NCBI GenBank assembly: GCA_958405355.1
Contig: CATYEA010000054.1
Coordinates: 1-10,087 of the forward strand
DNA: 10,087 nt
Direction: 5' to 3'
Source of the DNA: an uncultured Lachnospiraceae bacterium
GTDB taxonomy: Bacteria; Bacillota; Clostridia; Lachnospirales; Lachnospiraceae
Positions 1-6,636 of this stretch are shown here, piece after piece. The notes below the pieces were generated by a model. That model was not told the DNA's origin, made no database searches, and worked only from the letters and a program-made list of their open reading frames with translations. A program made the translations under genes and the position numbers. The stretch's first letter is position 1. Each line of letters opens with the position of its first letter.

Positions 1-3000
1 GTACCTATACGTCGGTTAATAATTGTATAGTGCCCACGACGGTCCGCCGCATCCGTACAGTCATAATTATCCCCGTCTGTCGTATTATTATATATCGTCA
101 CATAGGACGTCCCACCGCTTTTAGTAATTGGGTATCCCTGAGAACTCGTTCCATTCGTACCTACCTCAGTATCACCAATCTTATTTTCTGTGATGTAGAA
201 ATCCTCTACAAGATGTGCCTGCTGCCACTCCTTCTCAGATGCATACTCTTTTGTTGATTTTATAAGCCGGCCCTCTTCATCAGGTGTATATTCCTCAATG
301 TCTCTATAATTCTCCGTATCTGTGAGAAATACCGTCTTTCCATTTTCATCCAGATATGAAAAGACTGTTACATCAACATGCTTCCACCAGGAAGTGTCTT
401 CGGACACAACAACGAAATCAGGGCTTAGAATTCCTTTTTCATTTTGAACGGTACCACGCAAAAGTACATTGTCACCGCCATATGTTCCGGCATAAACAGC
501 AAAAGAACAAGCCGCACGGTCCGTAGTCGCGCTGTCATCCAGCCATACTTTCCGCACATCAATGGTCTTTACCACTCCCGGGCCCCTATTATATATATGC
601 ACAGAATTTGTCTCTTTAACGCCGTCATTATCCACATCCAGACCATACTCATAGTATGCAGTATACGGACTATTTGTTTCACGGACCGCATAAGTATACA
701 GATTTCCATTTTCATCATATTTTGGAAGCTTCTCAGACAGATGAACCCATCTGCTGTCCATGGAACTATAATCTCCGTCATAAGCAAGTTCCGTTGACTC
801 TCCGGAAATCGAAGTTCTATTAGAAAGTGTTTCTTCCCATGTTTTTACTTGTCTTCCCGCAGAGTTATACTGCTCTATAGTGACCTGAATCGGGCCAGGC
901 TCCAGCCCTTCATCCCATGTCTTTCTCACGTAATACTCCGTATAGCCTTTCAACGTATTCGTGATTGTTGTTATATTCCCCTCAGTTTCCGTTTCAGAGA
1001 TAAAATACTCATCACTGTGTTCATAACTTTCTTCTTTTAATGTTTCTTTGTTCACAGATAACCGGAACGCATCTTCACCCGCATCTGTTGTAAACCATTC
1101 TACAGCTTTTCTGGTTTTCGTTCCATCTGCTTCTTCCGTAACTTCATAGATTGTAGCTTCTACCCACCGATATTCCAGCTCATGGCCATGATCGCAGTAT
1201 TGATTCACTTCCACACTGCCTGTCTGCGTCAGATTATATGCATCAAATCCACTTAATATCAGGGTAACCTGAGCCCCGCTTTCATCCTCCACATCATACC
1301 ATTCATTACGTTCCGAAACTATCTGGTCACCATACGCATTCTGCTCTCTTTTATGCTTAGCCTGAAGTTTCAATTCTACCTCAATATTCTCCAGTTTATT
1401 TTGATAATAAGCGGCCATCCAGGTTTTCGTTGCGGAAATGGTTGTCATTTCCTCTTTCCGGTTAGCAACCGCACCGCCATTGTAGATGGAATTATCATCA
1501 GGAAGTCTTTCCGTTGCCCCTAAATTTCCCTCATAATCTTCTGGCAGCCTGTCTTCTTCAGAAAAATATCCATTTTCGGTCTTACTTCCGTAATATTTAA
1601 CATAAGTCGAATCCTCCACCTGAGATTCCCGTGCAAAATAAACATAAGTATAGCCATCCGAATCATAGGCCGGCAGATTTTCGACCAAAAATTCCTCTAT
1701 TGTATAACCGCGGGTCAGCCAATCTCCAATCGCATATGAATCTTTTATATTATTTAACTTATCTCCATATTTGTCATAACCATAGGAAGTCACCTCCAGG
1801 GTACGGCCTTCCGCATCGTAAAACACCTGCGCCGCTGTCACATAACTCCCGCCATTTTCAGAACCGCGCCACAACGTCCACGTAGTTTTCGGACGGTCTT
1901 CCCCTATATTATCCTCATTTTCATCCTCTTCATCCTGCCAAATCTTATATGCCTCGTACTTGGTAATTCCGGTCTTTGTCAGAATAATCGTACCTTTATT
2001 ATGGGCTGCGGACACATCTGTTCCGTGCCCCGGAACAGCCGTATTATCAAATTCTACAACATACCAGTAATCTTCCTCTGCATTTTCCGATGTAATCTTT
2101 TTGCTCGTTGTAATAATGGAGTAATTAATCTCCCTTTTGTTTCCATCATAGATTGGAATTCCATGGACAGTAATCACAGAGCTTCTTTTGTCAATAAGCT
2201 GCATACTTATAAATGAATTTTCTTCTTTACTGTGGACAACGCCAAAATGCTCCTCAAAAATCGCAGCAAGGGATTCACTGGAAAAAATTTCCGGACAACT
2301 GCTATCATATATCAAAGAAGTACTATCCCCGCCGGTACATGAAAAAGCAAGCCCCATTTCCTTAAAAAACACATCCATCCATGCTGACGGGTCGTCGTAA
2401 CCTGCCCGAATATCCATATACAGGGTGAAATTTTGCAACGGATACATCACACTTCCACTTCCTGCTGCATTCGGATAGACAGAATAACCGGTTACCCGGT
2501 CATCATACGCAAAGGAAGTGGCCGTACATCCCGTCACTTCAATCGACCAGGAAATGTTTTGAGAAACCGTGCTGACTTCCCCGTCATCTCCTGTTGTCGT
2601 CGTTGTCACCGTATCTGGCAGTTCCCAGGCTTGTAATGTACGATTTATGTTATTATCGCCATTATCCCAAATCCATAACCAGGTATCCTTATCGTTTTCA
2701 TCGCTGACCGACACGCCGAGAGCCTTAGCATCTTCTTCAGTATAACGATAATAGTAACCTCCCTCAACCGAATCCCACACTGGTTCTATCGTTCTTGTCA
2801 CAGCAGCTTCGCCGCTTTCGGCTCCGCTGACTGTGTAAGTCACTTTCATCGTCAGCTGGCCATAATGCTGATACTTGTCACCACCTGTGGTATCGTACCA
2901 GACAATCTGTGTGTTTGGATGAGCATTATATGTAGCCGTTCTCTTTTTGCCCTCATCGCCAATATCAACAGCCATAATCGCAGCTTCCGAATTACCAAGA

Positions 3001-4139
3001 GTATAAACAAATTCCACATCTGCCATATCCTGTGTCACAGTCACGGAAACAGGCGCTGTTTCAAACCATTCCAGCTCTGCAGGATGAAGGACATAGGAAG
3101 CCGCACTGCCGTCCTCATTAGTTGTAAAGAGACCGGTAATGCTAAAATTCCAGATATTCTCCTCTTCTTCATCCTTACTATAGGTAATTGTATGACAGAC
3201 ATAATCTCTGTCTTCTGCCGTAACCGCAAAGTAATCCTCAAAATATGCTTCTATTTCAGGATACGAACTGTCCTCCACGTCCCAGACCACACGGCCGGAA
3301 ACCGAATATTCCGGAAGATAATTCACAAAACGATTTCTTGTCTCCCTGCCTTCACCTTCATAAGCTTCAAGATGCATCATATCTCCCGGTGCGGCCATTT
3401 TATTTTGCAGTTCTCCGGCGTCCGAATCCAGCAGGGCCATATTCATTTCTTTATATCCCGGTATAGCAGCCCTGTCTTCTTTTATCGTATAAGTAATTTT
3501 ATTTTGTTCCTCTCTGCCATCCTCTGCGCCTGCATATACCGGCAGATTCGATATCACATAATAGTAAGTCTCCAGGCCATAAGTTCTGTCAGGTTCCGGT
3601 TTGCCGTCGCCATCCTGATCCTCATTCAAAAGTGTAATATCAAGCTTTGTATCATCCAAGAGCTCCCCATCGGCATAAATTTCAATCAGGCGACGAATAT
3701 CCTCCGGCCTGCGTTCCGCAACATTTCCCTCATCATACCAACTAATGACAAAAAGGGCGTTCATTGTCTCTTCAATAACATTTTCCTGCCCATCGTTATC
3801 CTCTGATGTTTCCTCAGTCGTTTCAGACAATTTACTTTCATCTTCCGGTTCCGTTTCCTCCGATGTCTCCGTCTTGCCGCTCTCCGCCGCTGTCTCGCCG
3901 GCTCCTTTCGACGTACTGCCCGGTGTTTCCTCATCTGTCTCGTCTGACAGATTATCACCCGGAGTTTTTTCGTCTACCTCCTTTAATGTCTCCCCTGGCG
4001 TTGCTTCCAAATTATCAGAAACAGTCTCTATGCCATTGTCAGATTCCACGGCAAAAGCTCCGATATCAACCGATGCTAATGCCATGATTATCGCCAACAC
4101 TAACGCCAGCATTCTTATCTTTCCATTTCTTTTCAGCAT
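1..4139 (-). CDS. Large secreted Cna-B-domain surface protein (adhesin/stalk), C-terminus beyond window
   Basis: The minus strand stays open from the ATG at 4139 to position 1, giving 1379 residues; the C-terminus, where a sortase motif would lie, is outside. A GAGGGAG ribosome site (4156-4150) sits 10 nt upstream. The N-terminus is a signal peptide: basic MLKRNGKIR, a hydrophobic core at about 10-24, and an AFA|VE signal-peptidase-I site near residue 30. Residues 31-125 form an acidic Thr/Ser/Glu linker with three TPG motifs. Beyond it are Cna-B-like beta domains. Four show the Lys...Glu...Asn pattern expected of intramolecular isopeptide bonds: K732/E838/N893, K905/E994/N1061, K1073/E1154/N1184, K1197/E1318/N1351, each with KxW and YxxxE/IxN-type contexts. 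More degenerate domains occupy about 128-700; the first (about 128-235) has the LPxY and YTIKED features but no KxW lysine. Known for the family: such domains make protease-resistant stalks. Adhesion is inferred; no ligand is predictable. Confidence 0.88.
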   Translation of the reverse strand, partial: MLKRNGKIRMLALVLAIIMALASVDIGAFAVESDNGIETVSDNLEATPGETLKEVDEKTPGDNLSDETDEETPGSTSKGAGETAAESGKTETSEETEPEDESKLSETTEETSEDNDGQENVIEETMNALFVISWYDEGNVAERRPEDIRRLIEIYADGELLDDTKLDITLLNEDQDGDGKPEPDRTYGLETYYYVISNLPVYAGAEDGREEQNKITYTIKEDRAAIPGYKEMNMALLDSDAGELQNKMAAPGDMMHLEAYEGEGRETRNRFVNYLPEYSVSGRVVWDVEDSSYPEIEAYFEDYFAVTAEDRDYVCHTITYSKDEEEENIWNFSITGLFTTNEDGSAASYVLHPAELEWFETAPVSVTVTQDMADVEFVYTLGNSEAAIMAVDIGDEGKKRTATYNAHPNTQIVWYDTTGGDKYQHYGQLTMKVTYTVSGAESGEAAVTRTIEPVWDSVEGGYYYRYTEEDAKALGVSVSDENDKDTWLWIWDNGDNNINRTLQAWELPDTVTTTTTGDDGEVSTVSQNISWSIEVTGCTATSFAYDDRVTGYSVYPNAAGSGSVMYPLQNFTLYMDIRAGYDDPSAWMDVFFKEMGLAFSCTGGDSTSLIYDSSCPEIFSSESLAAIFEEHFGVVHSKEENSFISMQLIDKRSSVITVHGIPIYDGNKREINYSIITTSKKITSENAEEDYWYVVEFDNTAVPGHGTDVSAAHNKGTIILTKTGITKYEAYKIWQDEEDENEDNIGEDRPKTTWTLWRGSENGGSYVTAAQVFYDAEGRTLEVTSYGYDKYGDKLNNIKDSYAIGDWLTRGYTIEEFLVENLPAYDSDGYTYVYFARESQVEDSTYVKYYGSKTENGYFSEEDRLPEDYEGNLGATERLPDDNSIYNGGAVANRKEEMTTISATKTWMAAYYQNKLENIEVELKLQAKHKREQNAYGDQIVSERNEWYDVEDESGAQVTLILSGFDAYNLTQTGSVEVNQYCDHGHELEYRWVEATIYEVTEEADGTKTRKAVEWFTTDAGEDAFRLSVNKETLKEESYEHSDEYFISETETEGNITTITNTLKGYTEYYVRKTWDEGLEPGPIQVTIEQYNSAGRQVKTWEETLSNRTSISGESTELAYDGDYSSMDSRWVHLSEKLPKYDENGNLYTYAVRETNSPYTAYYEYGLDVDNDGVKETNSVHIYNRGPGVVKTIDVRKVWLDDSATTDRAACSFAVYAGTYGGDNVLLRGTVQNEKGILSPDFVVVSEDTSWWKHVDVTVFSYLDENGKTVFLTDTENYRDIEEYTPDEEGRLIKSTKEYASEKEWQQAHLVEDFYITENKIGDTEVGTNGTSSQGYPITKSGGTSYVTIYNNTTDGDNYDCTDAADRRGHYTIINRRIG

Positions 4140-4149
4140 TCTGTTCTCA

Positions 4150-4156
4150 CTCCCTC
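4150..4156 (-). promoter_or_regulatory. Ribosome binding site of the surface-protein gene
   Basis: GAGGGAG on the minus strand lies 10 nt before the ATG at 4139. It fixes the start: the next in-frame Met (residue 10) would cut the basic n-region off the signal peptide. Confidence 0.75.
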
Positions 4157-4177
4157 AATTTTTTACCGTATTTTTTC

Positions 4178-4216
4178 AAAAAAGACAAAAACGCAGTACA
4201 ATTCGTTTATACTGCG
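4178..4216 (-). terminator. Intrinsic terminator forming the riboswitch expression platform
   Basis: On the minus strand, CGCAGTA (4216-4210) pairs perfectly with TACTGCG (4198-4192) around an 11-nt loop. TTTTTGTCTTTTTT follows (4191-4178). The structure lies inside the leader of the surface-protein gene, between the aptamer and the ribosome site, so it acts as an attenuator rather than a gene-end terminator. Its 5' arm begins within or right next to the 3' closing strand of the aptamer (CTGCCGCAG), so the two folds probably compete. Confidence 0.75.
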
Positions 4217-4292
4217 GCAGCTGGCTGACATACCTTTCGGCTTAGTCCCTATAGTTTTGCGTCATCGAATTTCCTCGATTTTGCCTTGAAAT
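4215..4292 (-). promoter_or_regulatory. Cyclic-di-GMP-I (GEMM-I) riboswitch aptamer
   Basis: Read on the minus strand, the family hallmarks appear in order. AAGGCAAA (4287-4280) is followed by hairpin P2, with stem ATCGAG/TTCGAT (4279-4274 and 4269-4264) closed by a GAAA tetraloop. Next come GACGCAAA (4263-4256) and CTATAGGGACTAAG. A second arm has the small hairpin CC-GAAA-GG (4240-4233), then TATGTCAGCCAGCTGCCG ending near 4215. GGCA in the 5' part can pair with TGCC in the 3' part to close P1. This matches clostridial GEMM-I RNAs closely. Known for the family: it binds c-di-GMP and controls motility, adhesion and surface genes. An ON switch is inferred because the 3' side of the aptamer abuts the terminator arm. 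Confidence 0.9.
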
Positions 4293-4310
4293 CATATTTT
4301 AACAAAAAGA

Positions 4311-4339
4311 AGTATATCACATCAGGAAAAATCATACAA
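4311..4339 (-). promoter_or_regulatory. Extended -10 promoter of the riboswitch/surface-protein transcript
   Basis: On the minus strand, TATACT (4316-4311) is preceded by TGA (4319-4317), an extended -10 element. A weak -35 TTGTAT lies at 4339-4334 with a 17-nt spacer. Transcription would begin near 4304, about 12 nt before the aptamer, giving a leader of about 165 nt. The fit to the aptamer position supports the call. Confidence 0.65.
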
Positions 4340-4402
4340 CAATTATGTTCCTGCATCCTGTGGTTTCCATAAAATTCTATCTTTCTAAAAGCTGTATTCT
4401 TC

Positions 4403-4431
4403 TTGACTTTTTCGAACTTTTGTTCTAAACT
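4403..4431 (+). promoter_or_regulatory. Sigma-70-type promoter of the translesion polymerase gene
   Basis: TTGACT (4403-4408) and TAAACT (4426-4431) are separated by exactly 17 nt. The predicted start of transcription near 4438 gives a 50-nt leader. A LexA-like palindrome fills the spacer, so repressor binding would block RNA polymerase directly. Confidence 0.7.
4413..4426. promoter_or_regulatory. LexA (DinR-type) SOS box 1
   Basis: CGAACTTTTGTTCT matches the Gram-positive LexA consensus CGAAC-N4-GTTCG in both half-sites except for the last base. It lies between the -35 and -10 elements of the polymerase promoter, a classic repressor position. Confidence 0.8.
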
Positions 4432-4443
4432 TATGGATAACAA

Positions 4444-4457
4444 AGAACATTTGTTTG
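4444..4457. promoter_or_regulatory. LexA-like SOS box 2
   Basis: AGAACATTTGTTTG resembles the same consensus with core GAAC-N4-GTT and deviations at the outer positions. It lies just after the predicted transcription start, 31 bp (about three helical turns) from box 1, so two LexA dimers could bind the same DNA face. It is weaker than box 1. Confidence 0.6.
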
Positions 4458-4487
4458 TTTCTTGTGTATTAAAAGGAGGTTCGCATT

Positions 4488-5897
4488 ATGTCCAACATTT
4501 ACATCGCCATTGATTTAAAAAGCTTTTATGCATCCGTTGAATGTGTGGAACGAGGTCTCGACCCTCTGACAACCAATCTGGTAGTGGCCGACGAAAGCCG
4601 CACCGACAAAACGATCTGTCTGGCTGTCTCACCTTCGCTGAAAGCCTATGGTATTCCTGGCCGTCCCAGATTATTTGAAGTCAAGCAGAAATTGGAGCAG
4701 ATCAAAGCTGCCACCGGAAAAACAGTCGATTTCATTATCGCCACACCGCAGATGCAGCGTTATATTGATGTGTCTGCTGATATTTACAATATCTACCTGA
4801 AATATGTAAGTGCTTCCGACATCCATGTCTATTCCATCGATGAAGTATTTATGGATGTAACCTCTTATCAGTCTGTCTACTGCAATCCGGACGGAACATC
4901 CATGTCTCCCCGCGATTTAGCAAAAACCATTATTCAGGATATACTTAAACAAACCGGAATTACAGCTACCGCCGGGATCGGGACAAACCTTTATCTTGCC
5001 AAAATTGCTATGGATATTGTTGCAAAACATGTAGATGCTGACAGGGATGGGGTTCGAATTGCCGAATTGGATGAAATGAATTATCGGAAATTACTTTGGG
5101 ACCACCGACCCCTTACAGCTTTCTGGCGTATTGGGAAGGGTATCGCCAAACGTCTGACAGCAAATGCCATGTACACGATGGGTGATGTGGCAATAATGTC
5201 CCTTTATAACGAAGATTTATTATTCCGCCTTTTCGGCATTGACGCCGAACTACTGATTGACCACGCCTGGGGTGTGGAACCAGTCACCATGCAGGACATC
5301 AAAAATTATAGACCGAGCAGTAACTCTATGGGTTCCGGCCAGGTACTTTCATGTCCCTATTCCAAAGCTAAAGGGCGTCTGGTCGTCCATGAAATGACAG
5401 ACAGTCTTGCTCTGGATCTGGTGGATAAAGGCCTGGTTACAAACCAGATTGTTCTTCATATCGGATACGACAAAAATTCGAAAAATTATTCCGGTCCGAT
5501 GCATGTTAACCATTTTGGACAATCCGTGCCAAAACCGGCCCATGGAAGCGTGAATTTGAATGCTTACACTTCCTCCGCCATGGAACTTGGAACGGCTGCC
5601 TTATCACTTTATGACCGCATCGTAAATTCAAAATTATCGATCCATCGGCTGAGTATCACTTTCAATAATGTCATTGACGAAACGAAAGCGGCGAACTATA
5701 TTCAATACGATTTATTTACTGCGCCATCTGAAATTGAGTACAAAGAACAGATTTTAAAACGAGACCGGAAAATTCAGAAAGCTATGCTGGATATTCAAAA
5801 GAAATATGGGAAAAATGCTATATTAAAAGGCATGAGTTTAGAAGACGGAGCAACAGCCATTGAACGCAACGGCCAGATTGGAGGACACAAAGCTTAA
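4488..5897 (+). CDS. Y-family translesion DNA polymerase (UmuC/UvrX/YqjW-like)
   Basis: A 469-residue Y-family (IMS/UmuC) polymerase that would copy past DNA lesions at the cost of errors. The palm motifs are clear. AIDLKSFYASVE (residues 7-18) contains metal-binding D9 and the probable steric-gate Y14. SIDEVFMD (116-123) supplies D118 and E119. A helix-hairpin region follows, with GIGTNLYLAK about residue 164. Near the C-terminus, QYDLF (406-410) is a good beta-clamp-binding pentapeptide of the QxxLF type. An AAGGAGGT ribosome site lies 7 nt before the ATG. The DPLTTNLVVAD stretch near the N-terminus places it with the Firmicute UvrX/YqjW group rather than DinB (inference from remembered family sequences). 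A LexA-controlled promoter precedes it and a YolD-like gene follows after 53 nt, the usual partner for this group. No truncation is seen. Confidence 0.93.
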   Translation: MSNIYIAIDLKSFYASVECVERGLDPLTTNLVVADESRTDKTICLAVSPSLKAYGIPGRPRLFEVKQKLEQIKAATGKTVDFIIATPQMQRYIDVSADIYNIYLKYVSASDIHVYSIDEVFMDVTSYQSVYCNPDGTSMSPRDLAKTIIQDILKQTGITATAGIGTNLYLAKIAMDIVAKHVDADRDGVRIAELDEMNYRKLLWDHRPLTAFWRIGKGIAKRLTANAMYTMGDVAIMSLYNEDLLFRLFGIDAELLIDHAWGVEPVTMQDIKNYRPSSNSMGSGQVLSCPYSKAKGRLVVHEMTDSLALDLVDKGLVTNQIVLHIGYDKNSKNYSGPMHVNHFGQSVPKPAHGSVNLNAYTSSAMELGTAALSLYDRIVNSKLSIHRLSITFNNVIDETKAANYIQYDLFTAPSEIEYKEQILKRDRKIQKAMLDIQKKYGKNAILKGMSLEDGATAIERNGQIGGHKA

Positions 5898-5950
5898 CCC
5901 CAGCCTAAGTCTTTTCCAAAACTCAGAAAAAATCCAAAGGAGGCCTATGT

Positions 5951-6376
5951 ATGTCCTTAAATATCTCTGATCGATATGACGATATTATAAATCTGCCCCG
6001 GCCAGAATCCAAGCATCCCCATATGTCCAACGCTGACCGGGCAAAGATTTTTTCACCTTTTGCGGCTCTGAAAGGACATACGGAGGCGATACAGCAAAAA
6101 GAAGTTCTTCGGGTAAGCAGAATTGATTTATCCGACGAAATGGCCGCCGCTCTCAATGAAAAACTTATCCATTTAGAAAAAGGCCATCAAATCACAGTCA
6201 CTTATTTTTCTTCCGATCCTGGACCTGATGGTTCCGGAGGAGTTGGTGAAGGTATGTACCTCACCCGTTCCGGGACAGTAAAAAGTGTTAATCCGACTTT
6301 CAAAATTCTGGAAATCGATGATTATAAAATAAATTTTGATGATATCATAGATATAATATTTAATGTCATGGTGTGA
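5951..6376 (+). CDS. YolD-like protein
   Basis: A 141-residue protein with the clostridial YolD-like signature: YDDIINLPRP near the N-terminus, then NADRAKIFSPFAALKGH (about residues 27-43), then a small beta-rich domain ending in the acidic IDDYKINFDDIIDI. AGGAGG (5938-5943) lies 7 nt before the ATG; an ATG 4 nt earlier is out of frame. YolD-like proteins are commonly encoded beside Y-family polymerases in Firmicutes. They have been proposed as counterparts of UmuD, but the biochemical role is not firmly established. Co-transcription with the polymerase from the LexA-controlled promoter is inferred from the 53-nt gap with no terminator. The stop codon lies within an inverted repeat. Confidence 0.88.
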   Translation: MSLNISDRYDDIINLPRPESKHPHMSNADRAKIFSPFAALKGHTEAIQQKEVLRVSRIDLSDEMAAALNEKLIHLEKGHQITVTYFSSDPGPDGSGGVGEGMYLTRSGTVKSVNPTFKILEIDDYKINFDDIIDIIFNVMV

Positions 6377-6401
6377 CATCAAATATGCCGATAATTTTTT
6401 T
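6356..6401 (+). terminator. Possible terminator: inverted repeat across the yolD stop, with downstream T-run
   Basis: ATATTTaATGTCA (6356-6368) pairs with TGACATcAAATAT (6374-6386), one A/C mismatch in 13 positions, around the 5-nt loop TGGTG. The TGA stop is in the right arm. A run of seven T (6395-6401) follows only after 8 nt, and the stem is AT-rich, so termination is plausible but not canonical. It could instead act as an mRNA-end structure. Confidence 0.4.
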
Positions 6402-6479
6402 ACAAGATTCACAATACCACCCCTCTCGTTTCGAAAAAGGCGAGGAAAGTATCAATCCGTCCACGCTTCATAACAGTTC

Positions 6480-6510
6480 CGCCTGTTTTACAGAAAAGCG
6501 TGCCTGTTTC
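6480..6510 (+). repeat. Direct repeat GCCTGTTT at 21-bp spacing, possible LytTR operator
   Basis: CGCCTGTTTT (6480-6489) and TGCCTGTTTC (6501-6510) are the same motif exactly 21 bp apart, two helical turns. LytTR regulators such as AgrA and ComE typically bind 9-bp direct repeats separated by about 12 bp, the same geometry, and a LytTR regulator is encoded downstream. The motif itself is not a textbook LytTR site, and a related TGCCTGTTCA occurs inside the kinase coding region (6778-6787), so chance is possible. Confidence 0.3.
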
Positions 6511-6587
6511 ATATATTCTGAAAATTCCGCTCCTTTTATATCCCTTATTATACTTTATTTTATATAACTTGCACAGCTACATTTCAG

Positions 6588-6616
6588 TTTCAATATCTCT
6601 AAAAATGGTGTATAGT
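6588..6616 (+). promoter_or_regulatory. Possible promoter of the two-component operon
   Basis: TATAGT (6611-6616) is a good -10 element. The -35 at 17 nt spacing is poor (TTTCAA, 6588-6593), which would fit an activated promoter. The predicted start near 6623 would leave a leader of only about 14 nt before the ATG at 6637, so the true promoter may lie further upstream. Confidence 0.35.
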
Positions 6617-6636
6617 AACACTGGGGTGAGATGTCC

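Larger units (their letters stand above)
6377..6636. other. Non-coding gap between yolD and the sensor kinase gene
   Basis: About 260 bp with no convincing coding frame. It holds the tail of the inverted repeat, a 21-bp-spaced GCCTGTTT direct repeat (6480-6510), an AT-rich tract (about 6511-6566) and a possible promoter next to the kinase gene. I looked for a short autoinducer-peptide gene such as an agrD-like one with a ribosome site and found none. Confidence 0.6.

Noticed and set aside
2865..3806. 313-codon plus-strand open frame
   Set aside because: It is antisense to the continuous Cna-B protein frame, has no ribosome site and a composition unlike a real protein (Cys/His/Ile-rich shadow).
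3745..4245. 166-codon plus-strand Ser-rich open frame
   Set aside because: It mirrors the Thr/Ser/Glu linker and signal peptide on the other strand and runs through the riboswitch terminator; no ribosome site.
6373..6567. 64-codon plus-strand frame starting with GTG in the yolD stop region
   Set aside because: No ribosome site, no recognisable family, and it overlaps the inverted repeat and direct repeats; not accepted as a peptide gene.
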